A DNA stretch of 64,000 nt, from contig JAQPZY010001665.1 in assembly GCA_029931535.1 (NCBI GenBank), positions 1,509,501 to 1,573,500 on the forward strand, given 5' to 3'. Shown one piece after another: positions 13,001 through 28,000 of this stretch. The first letter of the stretch is position 1, and each line of letters opens with the position of its first letter. The translations under genes and the position numbers were made by a program. The notes beneath the pieces were generated by a model. It did not search any database. It saw only the letters and a list, made by a program, of their open reading frames with translations, and was not told the origin of the DNA. The DNA is from Margaritifera margaritifera. Its lineage: Eukaryota; Mollusca; Bivalvia; Unionida; Margaritiferidae.

Positions 13001-16000
13001 AATTTTGTAAAATTTATTAGACTGGGGATAACAGTTTTGTTTTTAAACATTGGTGGGCATTAATGGTGATTGTACTGTAACATAGTTCATAATTGGTGAT
13101 TGTGAAACCATCACTTGTATCCCGAAATCCTCAGGCACAGTCAAGATATGTTATCATTAATTTCCAGCTCCTCTATCTGCTTCTGATGAATGCATGCATT
13201 CAAGGATAATTAATATATTGCTGTCATTGATACCGTCTTTAATTTTTTAAATTGATGGATATTAGGGGCTTAATTTGTTAATGTTAACAAGTCTTGATAG
13301 AATTTTGATCCAGCCCAGTAAGATGCTTTCTTATAGGGTGTGAAGTGGTGATAGTTGCTTGGATAACTAAGGAAAACATGTTGTTTTTGTGCTTTTATGC
13401 ACCACATTTCCTATTTACAGTAGCTCAGTTGGTTGAGCATCAGACTCGTAATTCATTGGTCACAGGTTTGATACACACCCAGGCCAGCCAGGGTCAGCTG
13501 CCTCATTGTATCCTTGGGAAATACACTTAGCTACCATTTCCTTGGCATGATATAGCCAATAATGTATTAAAAGTGCCATTAAAAAAAAAAGCAACAAAAT
13601 GAAAATCCTGTTTTTCTTTTGTATTTGTGCAAACTTATAATGGTCTTTAAGGTGCTCTGTTATGAAGAATAGTTGTGAAACATCTGAGTAATCAATAAAG
13701 TTTTCACTTATCCATAATGCTGCAATAGTGTTCCTATCCCATGTGGCCAAATTTTGACTACTGCTTCTAACAGCAAATTCACATGTGGAAGTAAGAAATG
13801 CATTTTATACGTACGTACTAAATAAAGAGTAACAAGGTTAAAATCAGTCATTAATTATATACCTGTAAAAAATAAGATCAGCATGTTGTTTCTAAAATAT
13901 AATCGGTAATGTATTCTGTATGATTGTTCTTGTGTAGTGCACTGTGTAAATAAATAATTGATTATATTTAAAAGTGCATACCAAATATGATCAAACCACA
14001 TTATTTTTACTTGCCAAACTTTTTGCTACACATTTTGTCAGCTAATTTGAGAAAATCATTTTCATACATATAGCAAAATGTTTTGTTTGAAATTCATTTA
14101 GCCAATGAATAAATCATTAAATTATAATGCCACACTGTAATTTAATTGGTCTTTAATTTCACTATTATATACACCGACATATTATAATTTACAATAAAAA
14201 ATCTTACCTAGATATGAAAAGTCTTTATAGTCAAACTAAAATTATTTTTCTGACTACAGGCCCCAGCTAACATCGACAGTTGGCATTCTGGATATGGCTG
14301 GATTTGAAAACTTCCCAGAAAACAGTTTTGAGCAACTTTGTATTAATGTGGCCAATGAGCAGCTCCAGCACTTCTTTAATGAGCACATTTTCAGTATGGA
14401 GCTACATGAGTGTCAAGCTGAGGGAATCAAGCAACCTAAAATTGAGTTCAGTAACAATACAGATCTTCTGGCTCTATTTTTTCAGGTACTATTCAATACA
14501 CTGTTGTTTGAACTTTACTCAGTTTACTTGGATGATACATTCAGTTCACTATTCAATACAGTATTGTCTGAACTTTAATCATTTTACTTGGATTGTACAC
14601 TTAGTTGACTAATCAGTACACTTATTTTTCTTGGATGCTACATTTAGTTCACTATTCAGTAACTATTCTTTGAACTTGAACCATTTTACTTGGATGGTAC
14701 ATTTAGTTCACTATTCAGTATGCTATTATATTAACTGTAATCAGATTTTATATACTTGTTGCATTTAGTTCACTATTCAGCACACTATTATTTGAACTTC
14801 ATTCATTTTGCATGGATGGTACATTTAATTCACTGTTCAGTACACTGCTATTTGAACTTTAATCATGTTTGTTGGATGGTACATTTAGTTCACTATTCAG
14901 TACACTAGTATTTGAACTCTAATCATTTTGCTGTGATGGTACATTTAGTTCACTCTTCAGTACACTGTTATTGTAACTAATCATTTTACATGGATGGTAC
15001 ATTTAATTCACTATTCAGTAAATGTTATTTGAACTATAATTATGTTACTTGGATGGTACATTTAGTTCACTATTTAGTACACTATTATTTGAACTTTAAT
15101 CATTTTACATGGATGGTACATTTAGTTCACTATTTAGTACACTATTATTTGAACTTTAATCACTTTACATGGATGGTACATTTAGTTCACTATTTAGTAC
15201 ACTATTATTTGAACTTTAATCATTTTACATGAATGGTACATTTAGTTCACTATTTAGTACACTATTATTTGAACTGTAATCATTTTACATGGATGGTATA
15301 TTTAGTTCACTATTTAGTATACTATTATATGAACTTTAATCATTTTACATGGATGTACATTTAGTTACAATTCAGTACACTATTGTTTGAACTTTAATAA
15401 TTTTACTGTGATGGTATATTGAGTTGCGCATGACTTTTATTATGACGGATGGATACTCATGAATGAAGGACCAGTTTGTTCCAGGTTTTACAACATCAAC
15501 AAACTGGACAAAACTTCACTTCTGCTTTGACTTGATGATGGAAACTTTAAAAAATATTGAAAAATAATACATTAAAAAATTACTTGAACCTCTTCAGTTT
15601 ATGTTTTATATACAGTTATGTCACTTTCAATATCCTGAACTTGCAGTAAATTTTAAGATTGTCACATACATGTCTTTTCTTCATGTTCAACATTTCTTAG
15701 TAGTGTTTTAATATCTCTGTGATTATTCACTGCATGATATGAGATTTTGAACCTGGGATTGGTTCTCATTCGCAAAAAAATATTTTTCATTCAAGAGAAA
15801 TGTAAAATGTTTATTGTAAAATTAGCAATTAAGGGTTGTACCCTTTATGTTTTTTCTTAGCGTCCAGTTGGGCTGTTCTCATTGCTAGATGAGGAATGCA
15901 AACTTGCCAAAACAACTGATCTCACTTTTGTGGAAAAGTTGAATAAGCAGTTTTCCAAGTCAGGCTTCTACAAAAAATCCAAGCATAAAGATCCAGTCTT

Positions 16001-19000
16001 TACAGTTGCACATTATGCTGGAGAGGCAAGTATTGTGCTTATAATTTTGGGTTGGAGGCAATCCCTCCCAAGTCTATGGCATGTTGTCTGCTCATCTCTT
16101 ACTAAGAATAATTTTGTGTCTAATACTAAGAAACATTCTATATTTAGCTGTATTTATTAGGCTTTTTGCCTTGAAAGACAGTAAGCTATGTAAAGGGACA
16201 TAACTCATTCTAATGCTCAGAGGACATACTTAAACTCAGAGTGGTTTCCTCCCTTAATATAGTTGGCCTGCTTCTGTGTAGTGTTTAATACAGAATCATT
16301 TCTGTAGATACTGCTCTAAAAGAATAATTCATCATTTTACATAACCATATCTGACTAAAATATGATTCTGAATTTTGTTACTGAGATTGGCGGCTTCTTT
16401 TGCTTTGAAGGTGAACCTGTCTGATAACCTAAATGTCTTGCAGATGGATAATAGTAAAAAGAAGATAGAACAGTGTGATTTTGAATACTTTTTGTAGGAG
16501 AAACATAAAGTTCTTCCGTTTTCTTTCTTTTCTCCACTTTAATTAATGAATATTGTGATACATCACCTTCAAGTGCTACTGCAGCAATGTAATGTCACAC
16601 TCACAATACATTATTTATTGGGATATTCTGGTATTAGTTCATATATCCATGTCCTATATCTTCACAGAAAATACCACTGTGCTGCCAATATGTAATTGAT
16701 TAATTGTTATGACTCTACACTGACTAGCTGGAACACTGTAATAAGGCAGTTTAGTATCTGATATAGTTTTACCATATTTTGTGACCCGTGTTGGTAACAC
16801 TCTTGGAGAATCATGCCACATACTAATTAGACCTTTTGATGCTGTCCAAATCTATTTTTTTGACTCAGCAGTATTCCGTTTAAGAAAGTTTTAGACTAAA
16901 TTCTGTCGGCTGTTGTAGGTGTTGTATTCAGCCATTGGATTCCTAGAAAAGAATCGTGACACATTGAGTACTAATATGCAGAATCTGATGGAGAACAGCC
17001 GTAATGAACTCATCAATGAACTTTTCATGTCTAAAGTCTCAGACACTGGATCCTTGGAAAGACGGTAAATTATTTGTGTATGTCTTGCATGTACATGTAT
17101 CCATGGAAAGATGGTAAATTGTTTTGTGTATGTCTTGCATGTAGACATATCCTTGGAAAGGTGGTCATTGTTTTGTGTATGTCTTGCATGTAGATGTATC
17201 CACGGAAGGATGGTAAATTGTTTTGTGCATGTCTTGCATATAGATGTATCCATGGAAAGATGGTAAATTGTTTGTGTATGTCTTGCATGTTGATGTGTCT
17301 CCATGGAAAGATGGTAAATTGTTTTGTGTATATCTTGATTGTAGATGTATCAATGGAAAGATGGTACATTGTTTTGTGCATGTCTTGCATGTATATTTAT
17401 TCATGGAAAGATAGTAAATAGTTTTGTGTATGTCTTGCATGTAGATGTATCCCCAGAAGGATGGTAAATTGTTTTGTGCATGTCTTGAATGTAGATGTAT
17501 CCATCGAAAGATGGTAAATTGTTTTTTGCATGTCTTACATTTAGATGTATTCATGGAAGGATGGTAAATTGTTTTGTGCATGTCTTGCATGTAGATGTGT
17601 CCATGGAAAGATGGTAAATTGTTTTGTGCATGTCTTGCATGTAGATGTATCCACGGAAGGATGGTTAATTGTTTTGTGCATGTCTTGTATGTACACGTCT
17701 CCATGAAAAGGCAGTAATTGTTTTATCTTGCATGTAGATTTTCAGTGTACACACACATTGATCTCAAACTGAGGATTTATAAAATAGTATGCAATATGTT
17801 ATTTTGCTGTCCTGCTGTTAAAGATTGAAGCTTTTAATGAGTAATTATTAAACAGTTGGTTTGCAAATGAATATGGTTGGCAGATGATTAGGTATATGTG
17901 ATGATGTATGCATTTGTTTTAAATCTGATAATAGAACAGCAGAATGCATTGAACATTGACAAAATACATTTCTAATTAGGAATCACAAAAGATTTACATT
18001 TATATGTTACTTCACTGATGTTTTTATATTTATATTTATTAATTAATTGACTGACTTGTTTATTTCATTTATTCATAACATTCTTTGATTTGTTATTTTT
18101 GTATTTATTCTTTTGCCTATTCATTAATTTTTTCATTCATTCATTTTTACATTTATTCACTCATATTTAAAACTTTATTGATAGATTTGCTGTTTGATAA
18201 ATTAATTGTTTGATAAATTAATTGTTACAGTTTAGTATATTTTCAGCAGTGGAAATAGACAATCTCAGTACACACATCCCCAGTGGCAGGCCCCACCCAA
18301 GAGGCAGTTTGACCCTGGGGACAGCCTGTCTCGCCAGACTGGCAGAAAACTGAAACAAAAGTAAGACAAAGAAATCGTTTTAGTAAAATCTTATTACTTC
18401 AGCTAATTTTATGTCATGTTGTCTTAGTGTGACACTATCAGTAGGTACATTTTTATCTGTTGTCTTGGTATGTTGATATCAGTGGGTACAATTTTATCTG
18501 TCCTGTTGTCTTGGTATGTTGATATCACTGGGTGCAGTTTTATCTGTCCTGTTGTCTTGGTATGTTGATATCAGTGGGTACAATTTTATCTGTCCTGTTG
18601 TCTTGGTATTTTGATATCACTGGGTGCAGTTTTATCTGTCCTGTTGTCTTGGTATGTTGATATCACTGGGTGCAGTTTTATCTGTCCTGTTGTCTTGGTA
18701 TGTTGATATCACTGGGTGCAGTTTTATCTGTCCTGTTGTCTTGGTATGCTGATATCAGTGGGTGCAGTTTTATCTGTCCTGTTGTCTTGGTATGTTGATC
18801 TCAGTGGGTACAGTTTTATCTGTCCTGTTGTCTTGGTATGCTGATATCAGTGGGTGCAGTTTTATCTGTCCTGTTGTCTTGGTATGTTGATCTCAGTGGG
18901 TACAGTTTTATCTGTCCTGTTGTCTTGGTATGTTGATATCAGTGGGTGCAGTTTTATCTGTCCTGTTGTCTTGGTATGTTGATATCACTGGGTGCAGTTT

Positions 19001-22000
19001 TATCTGTCCTGTTGTCTTGGTATGCTGATATCAGTGGGTGCAGTTTTATCTGTCCTGTTGTCTTGGTATGTTGATATCACTGGGTACAGTTTTATCTGTC
19101 CTGTTGTCTTGGTATGCTGATCTCAGTGGGTACAGTTTTATCTGTCCTGTTGTCTTGGTATGCTGATCTCAGTGGGTGCAGTTTTATCTGTCCTGTTGTC
19201 TTAGTATGATGATATTAGTAGGTGCAATTTTATATGTTGTGTTGTCTGAACATCATAATACTAGTGGGTACAATTTTTTTTACTATGTTGATATCAGTGG
19301 GTACAATTTTATCAGTGTTGTTGTCTTAGTATGTTGATACCAGTCATTACAATTTATTGGATGTCAATTGATGTAATGTTGGGTACTGAAATTTCCAACC
19401 ACTTAACGTTTTGAAAAATGCATTGATTTACACAGTCGAGGGTCAAAACAATCTAATAACACTAAATATTGCATAGATTGGATTTCATTTTGTTGTGCTA
19501 GACTCAGTGAAATACCTATCCCAAGGATTTCTAACACATCTGTGAATGTGATGTGATGCGCTTTCTGATTGGTCAGATGTCACAACTTGTGGCACTTAAA
19601 TCCATGCTATACTGTTTGAAATGTTGATAATATATCAATGTCATTTTCTGTGGGATGCAGTGGCACAATGAATTATAATTATGTACTAATATTTATAATC
19701 AACATTTCTGAAAGTATGTTGGAATGGGAATAACAGTCTTGTATTTGAAGATTTGAGAATGTAAATGTTTTACCATGATTGCAAATGTTCATGTCACTGG
19801 CTCTGATAATGAGTTGTTGATAAAATTCAATAGTGACAGTAAAGTCATCAATAATGGCATCAAATTCTCTAAAACAAGACAGTTTTCCCATATATGTCTT
19901 GTTACTTACCTGTTCATTGCAAAAATTTAGGAAAATTCATAGGAAATAATAACAATAATTGAATCACGTAATAGGGGTTAATTGTTTAATTGCCTTTAAT
20001 ATATGCTTTGTAAAAGCAACAGTCTCTGCTGTTTTGCAGAGTGAAGTGTTTTGTAGAGTGAAGTGTTTTGTGCCACCATCTAAAACTAATTTGAAAAATG
20101 GTACCCATCTTATTTTCAAAGCAACTACCATCAATACTCATGTATAAGTCAAGCCCAGCTGCAAACAACATAGACCTTCATCTGCCATAACATAATGCTC
20201 CAGCAGATCAGGGTCAATGTTGTTGCTGTATTGATTATTCCTAACAAACTGCATACACCTAGATCTGCTGGTGCATTATCTGATGGTAGATCTAAATCTG
20301 TGCAGATTGCATTTAGTCTCGACTTATAAGTGAGTATAGACAGTATCTGATCAGTATCAAGTATTTCCATGCATCAAAACATGTTATACATGTTGTTACA
20401 GAAGTAATATTTTGACATGTACATCTTTATACAGGATGAAATCCCAAGGAGTTGTTGATATTGGAATCACAACAAATCCTAACACTGCATGTGCCCATTT
20501 TAGGGTGAGTAATTGTCCTTCTGTGTTGTATCAAAGCCTTCCTTGTAAAGTGAACATAACTTTGTCTTTCCTAACCTTCACCCCAGTTTCATATAATAGG
20601 GGATATATGAAGCATTTGTCTTGTTCTTAAAATCCTTTGGCAGTGGCTTAGGTTGTTGTACATGTACATCAGTTTCATAGTCAGAATTAATTGTGAATCT
20701 GTGAAACTTCATGAATGGATTCACATTGATACATTTGCCACAAATAGGCCTGTGTAACCTATTTTCCAACAGTAGCAACTTCAGTTTATATTTGTATTTA
20801 GTTCAGGTAAGAGATTCAAACAGTACCCAAGTTTTGTTTCATGTTTTTATTCTTCTTTGTGTATGATATTCTTGCAGTCTTAACTTAATGATAATTATAA
20901 ATGAAATATACCCTCATTGATAAACAGGATCATGTTTGTAAATAACAAGACACACATGCATTAGGTAGGCATGAAAATTCCATAATCCTGGAGTATTCTG
21001 TTTCATGCTTACTCACATTCAGAAATCTGCATTATAATAGGCAGTTAACAGAATGACCTAACTATGAAGGAGAGGTTATATGAAAGTGAGAGTGGGTACA
21101 ATTCTTGTACTAACTGTCATGATCTGTAGACTTTCACAAAAATGTAACATGTATTATGAACTTGATTAGTTTTTCCACCTTTACCTGTGAAGTGGATCCC
21201 ACGGGACATGGATATGGTCAAGGAATTTGATACTGTTTCAATTCAATTATATACTTCCAGAATTCCCTGCAATTTTTGGTAGACAGGTTGTCTAGGGCAG
21301 AACCACATTTTGTAAGGTAGGTATAGAAATATTTTATGACAGTTATTGTAACCATGAGTATCTAAGTAATGTTATTGTGATTTGCAGAGATTTTCCATAC
21401 ACTATCATTATACAACATCAGCAGGGTGGCATATTACCTTTGCTTTTTATGCCATGCTACAAATGTGGAAGAGCCATGCATAGTGTTCCTCTTCTCCATC
21501 TGTCCATACATCCATCTGTCAACCCCATTAATTTTGCATTTAGGTCACTGTGATATGGCATTTATGTTCCATATTTCAAGTTCTGCATCAAATCCACAGG
21601 CATCTGTGGATGTGACAGTGTATTACTAAATAGAAATTGCTTTCTCTTTCTGTATATTATACATATACTGATATACAATGAGGTAAATACCACTTTTTAA
21701 TTTTCACATCCAAAATTAGCTATATCCAATTCAGCCAGTGACCATACATGCATGCTATAACCCATTCAGTTAATGAAAATATATGCTGTATCTCATTCAG
21801 CTAATGACAGAACATTCTGTATCCCATTCAGCCAATGACCATACTTACTGTATCCCATTTAACCAATGACAGTACATGTATCCCATTCAACCATTAATGG
21901 TACATGCTTTATTCCATTTAACCAATGACTGTACTTGCTGTATCCCATTCAGTCATTGACTGTACATGCTGAATTGTATTCAGCCAATGACAGTACATGT

Positions 22001-25000
22001 ATCCTATTCAGCCAGTGATGGTACATGCTGTATGCCATTTATCTAATGACAATACTTGCTGTATCACATTCAGCTAATAACAGTACATGTATCCCATTCA
22101 GCTATTGGCAGTACATGCTGTATCCCATTCAGCCAATGATTGTACTTGCTGTATCCCTTTCAGCCAATGACAGTGCATGCTGAATTGCATTCAGTCAAGT
22201 ATGGTACATGCTATGCTGCATTAAAACTTGCTACTTTGTTCTTACTGTACATTAGTACAAAGTCATAGTTATCAGCATAGATCTCATACTTATCAGCATA
22301 GATCTCAATTTGTATAGGGATTATTACACATTTTCATTCCTCTGTCTATTTGAAAATGACTGGTTCATGCAGGGAACTATAAACATGGATGCTTATTTGG
22401 TAGAGGTTACAATATACTGTTTTCAGAAGCCCCAAGACAATTCCACATCTTTTGCAGTGTACATCTTACATATACAATTGTGTCAAATAGCTGTGTACCA
22501 ATTTCAGTTAAAATAATTATTTTTTCAAGTGTGAATATGAGTTTTCTTAGCTTAAAGAGTCCAGTATCTTGTTTACAAATATATATATATATGTGTGTGT
22601 GTGCATATATATTGTCTATTGTACATCTAAGGTATTTAAAAATGCAATGCAAACAATTAAATACAGGAGATAAAGTCAGCTGGATTTGCTTATCATAAGT
22701 ACAGTATTATAAATCTAAAATTATTAAATGTTTATTGATTCAGTCCTGAACATTACTGTTATAATAGTAGTATCTAAGCATACAATAATCTTTTGTTGAT
22801 AGACAAGTTTTTATGTTGGAAACTTTATGGTATGTACTATTTTTCATGTTAAAATGACAATCAACTGTCACCATTACAATGTACTTCTATAAACAGGTGG
22901 TAGTAGCATTTCCATATTAGGTGATCAGTAGGCATGTCATTGCATGTGAACGTATGATAGATTTAATCTGATTGGATGTTGGTTGATTCAAGGCCAGTGT
23001 TGTTATTATGCATGCTCTGAGTGATCAGTGAAAGTCCAAAGGCAAAAGAAATCAGATTTACAGTGCTTGGACAGACAGCTCCATAATCCATGCAAAGCAT
23101 CGACAGGTCTTTCTTTTCCCAATTCTGCCTATCATCTAATTTCAATCTGGGGTTCTAGAAATGACATTGGCAGTCTTCTGACAGAGGTCCCACCCATTGA
23201 CAGGGACTTTGTGGGACTGGGAATGAATAAACCAATGTCCGTATGCATAGACTGAAAGTCTTTTTTGGACACACAGCAGTTGATATAAAATGTCATAGTG
23301 ATCAGTTCCATGCTTGACTTAATTGTTTTTGTGTCCATTTCCATGAGTCTGAAGAGAGCCTCAACCTTCCAATAGAGGGTCTTGTTGGAAGTCATACTTG
23401 AGAATTGGTATCCTGAATGACACACATCTTTAATAGAGCCAGCTCTGTAACAGCCTCCATGAACATGCACTTAGAAGAAAGGGGTGTGTTTGTTGCACCT
23501 TATACTCGCCTAAAGGACTATCATAAGATGATTTTCTTGTCTAACGTTCTCTTCCATTACCAGATTGAGAAAGTTCAGGAGACAGGCTGCCGAAGAAGCA
23601 AACCTCTCACAGGCTCAGCATAAGAGACCCTAGGCTTCCTTTCCCAGGAAAGACCAGAGCAATAGGAAAGAACCCACAACAATCATTTAAATGTTTCTGG
23701 ATCCTGTCATTTTTGCTCATTGAGGACTCGGTTTTCAAAATCCATCAACCATAAACCTCAGGCAGACAAAGACCAGTTTTGTACCAATTCCTCTTAATTG
23801 CTGCCATATAAAAGAAAAATAATGTCCTGCTTATGCCACCCTTTTCAGATATCACATGGGAGGGGGGGTCCTTCAGCATTTCACTATGGAATGGGAACAT
23901 GTATGCCCCAGCAACCTATCACTCCAGCAGACCTTTATGGAATGCCTTCAAATTACATTCAGTGCTCCCCTCCCTTTGGCAAGGACCTCATTCATTATGG
24001 ACATTCGAAGATACCCACAACCCACAAAAAGCCAACATGCTGCATAGAGAAACCATTACTCCGTCAAATTCGTTCACAGTGCAAGCCCACCTGGATTTTA
24101 CTCTAAGCTTTTCCTTGTTCTCAAGGCCAATGGCACCATTTGATCTGTTAAAGATCTCAGTTTGCTCAATAAACCTGTGTGGGTCCCTCATTTCAGAATG
24201 GAGACACATAGGTCAATTCTCAGTGCTGTTCAGGAGGGGAATTTCACCATCATTCTAGACCTTCAGGACATGTACCTCTGCATCCCCATGCACAAATCAT
24301 CTTGGAAGTTCCTGAAGTTTGTGTACAGGGACACCATCCACCAGTTTCAGGCACTCCCATTTGGCCTGAATGTCAGTCCATGGGTCCTCTAAAAAATCAA
24401 GGACAGTATCATATCATGTTTCCAGGCCAACTAAACATCCATGAGCTCCAGCTACTAGGACGACATCCAACAGAAAAGACCAGATGAGATCAATCAAGAC
24501 ATAAAATCCCTCATAATGCTCTAGCTCTGTCTTGGATTCCATGTCAGTGGGGACAAATCATATCATACCTCATTTGAACACTTCATTCACTTGGGTATTG
24601 AATTCAATACCCTCTTTAACTGGGTGCACTGTCTTGACTGTGACAACCTTGTACATAGTCACATCTCAGCTTGAACCATTCTGTGCTTCCTAAGTCTACT
24701 AATTGCAGCAGCAAACTTCATTGTCCTTTCTGTTTGTTTATAAGACCACTTAAAATGATCACCCTTTCACGGTGGCAGCCCAATGGATCAATCAATCAAA
24801 GTTTTAGATGTCATGAAGTCCTATCTCAGCAGATTGGAGGGCCTCAACTGGCTGATGGCAGGCTTCCCACTGAAGGCCAGCCACCAGAAATAACCATCAG
24901 CACAGATGCCAGCTCATCATTTGGGGCACCCACCTCCTGCCCGCCTTCTTAGAAGTGAGTGGGACATGGTCTTTTCAGGAGAAGTCATTGCATATCAACC

Positions 25001-28000
25001 TTCTGGAGATAAAGGCCATCATGAATGTTTTGCACTCATGGCAGGAGACGTTATATGGCAAGGGCATTCACATTCTGTCTGATAACTTGACTTTTGTCAA
25101 CTACATCAGGAGGCAATGGGGAGCCAAGTGCTCAGGCCTCTGCCTTCTGGTTTGGGATTGCCTCAGATGGTATCATTATTGACAAATCTGTCTCCAAGTC
25201 CGACACATCTCAATCAGACTTGCTTTCCCTGACAGAATCAGGTGATGCATATCGAAGGTCCATTCAGCTGAATTTATACCTGTTGAGGATCAACCTCTGG
25301 TAGACTTGTTTGTGACAAGGTGAAATGCCAAGCTTCCGAGCTTCATCTCTCCTATACCAGATCTGGAAGCCTGAAGCATTGATGTCCTTTCCCTGGACTG
25401 GAATGGTCTTGTATCATATGCCTTCCCACCAATTTCCTCATATTCCCAGAATCTTGCAGAAAGTGAGGGATCAGAGTGTCAGCTGATCCTGATCATTCCC
25501 TTCAAATGGGTAAAGTCATGGACCAATGACCTTCTGAATCTAGCAGCAGAAATTGCCTGGAAAATCTTGCCAGTGCTGTGTCTGCTCAAACAACCAAGTT
25601 TTCACACCCAAATCTGGAGCTGTTGAACCTAAACACATGGCTCATATCAAGCAAGCACTCAGACAGAAACTCTTTTTAGAGTAAGTGGTGAACAGGATCA
25701 CTCGAGCGAGAAGGCCCACTGTTTGGAATGTTTATGAAAGCAAGTGGAGAGATTTCGCGCAGTGGTTTGAGCAAATTAAGCGTATGAAAGCCTCGGTACC
25801 ACAAATACCTAGTACTTTCCTTCACTGACTATTCAAAGAGAAAGCTAGCCTCCATCACCGTCAACTGGCTATCTTTCAGTGATATCAGGCACATTCAGGC
25901 AGCATGGAAGAGATGACCTGGGTCAAAGTCAAAGACCCTTCCGACCTTCTGGTCACCTTCATCCTCTCCAGACCAAAATCTTCAGTTCTCTGTTTAAAAT
26001 GGAATCTCCTTTAAGGAAAAAATCTGTATGTGGCTTATAGGTCATATATATTCATCACTTATAAAGAGCTTATAGTGACCTATAGGTGAATTAGGCATTT
26101 CACTTGTAAATGAAGTATACTTCACTTATACATGAAATGTAAATCATTTACTTACTACACTTATACATGCGATTAGAGTGAATTTGCGCTAAATTTAATG
26201 AATTTATGTTTGTAAAAAGCCGCTCCTTCCCTTCTCCCCCCCCCCCCCAACTGGAAATTGTGTCCTTATATAAATCTGAGTCATCAGTATGATAGATTGT
26301 ATACATGTAAATGGTTAACTATAAGTTCTGACCTTATACAAATGTCATACATATTCATTTAAATGACAGTTTGTGAAATGATTCCTACACATTAGACTGC
26401 TGCTTTGAATTGTGCAGGTTTTCACAACAGATATACAAACAATATGAATCTTTGAATGGAATATGTGTCTCCATGATTGCTGATCTTTAAAGATGGAATG
26501 GTTAATCATAAAAGGAATTTTGATGACCATTGCATTACAATGGTGTTTTGACAAGTACAAAAGTATGGTTTGCAGTCTTTGACATACAACTGTGCTTTAT
26601 AAATTTAACAAAACCGGGAAAGATTGATAGAGCCTTGTTTTGAAATATGATAAGTCAAATCAAAATAGTTATATCCCTCTAGAGGAGAAATTGAATCTCA
26701 GGGATTTACATAATTAGCTCCGATAGAACATGCACATTGTCTGGTCATTCAGATTTGCGAAAATTATCTATGATAGTATAAATAAACACTGACTGTGACA
26801 AGTGATACTTTGCTAGCCCCCAGACTATTAAAATTATGAAAACTACTAGTTTGACTGGAAATTTACTAGCATCAGGCTAGTGGACTACTGCTAATTTCGA
26901 GCCCTGGACCTATAAGTCCGATATAAGTCAAGCATATATCACTTATAAGTCAACTTAAGTTATTTCCCTAAGCTACCATTTGTTCCGAATGAACAGGACT
27001 CGGTTTGAACTCCTTTCAATAGCTTCAGTAGCCCAGATCTTGCATAAAACCTGCTTTCTTTTTTTAGTTGCCCTGGCTATGGCAGGCTGAATTAATAAGC
27101 TCATCACTTGTATAAAATCTACTTTCTGGTTGCCCAGGTTATGGCAGGCAGAATAAGTGAGCACCATGCACGTTTGGTCATCCCAGACTATCTACAATTC
27201 TGTCAAGATGGCTCAGTTTCTCTCATGATGGCCCAAGCTTTCATTGCTAAAACAGGCTTCTGCTTGTGGTTAATCAATCCTATATGTCTTTAGACCATTT
27301 TCTTTCTTGATCCCTTCATCCAAAGGGCAACAGCAGGACCCCAACATGGCTCTGAATTTGTACCTAAAGTGCATTGAGAAAATCAGAAGATAGAGATGCT
27401 GTCTTTACAAACTAATCAACGAAGGTAGAGATAACATTATTACACAGACATTGTCATCATGCTTAACATCGGGTTATTCATGCACCACATAGGGAACTAA
27501 CCCAAGACCAGATGTGTATCTTACTGGTTTCGGCTCACAAGGTTAGGGTGGTAGCCACAAGCTTAGTGTTTGAGCGGATTTGCTCCTTGCCTTTGTAATA
27601 CAAGCCTTGGGTTGGAGGTCAGAGTTGACTTTGTACTCTTTCTTGTTGGCATCTTAGACATCTTTCAGCTAATGAAACTCAATTTGACCTGGTGGGTCCA
27701 ATAACAGCAGTGCTGGATTTGTGTGAGCGATATTTTTCACTGTCACATGACCCATGTTTTCATATATACCAAGGCTAGCTTTTTTTATAGATATTTTGAA
27801 GTTTTTTCCTATATACAATTCCTCATGTGAAAATTATTCTGAAGTTAATTAGTAGCACTGGCAGTTACTGTTTCTAAGATACTTGTACTTTTTTCTTGAT
27901 TATGGTTAGAATTCTTTGTAAATTTTGTTATACGGTAATATCAAACTTAGTTGGAGTTTTTAACAAGAAGGAAAGGAAATAAAAATTTTGTATTGTTGAC

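Noticed and set aside
13415..13500. A true tRNA gene
   Set aside because: Only A- and B-box similarity is present, with no complete cloverleaf, and the same head-tail sequence recurs as a SINE.
14990..15232. Open frame after exon 5
   Set aside because: Inside the 60-bp array; exon 5 has a good donor and joins exon 6 in phase.
17165..17704. 179-residue minus-strand frame and neighbours
   Set aside because: Generated by the ~49-bp array built from the exon 7 end; antisense to the gene and without any motif.
23132..23470. 112-residue minus-strand frame in the DIRS region
   Set aside because: No recognisable motif; it is antisense to the degraded gag region of the DIRS element.
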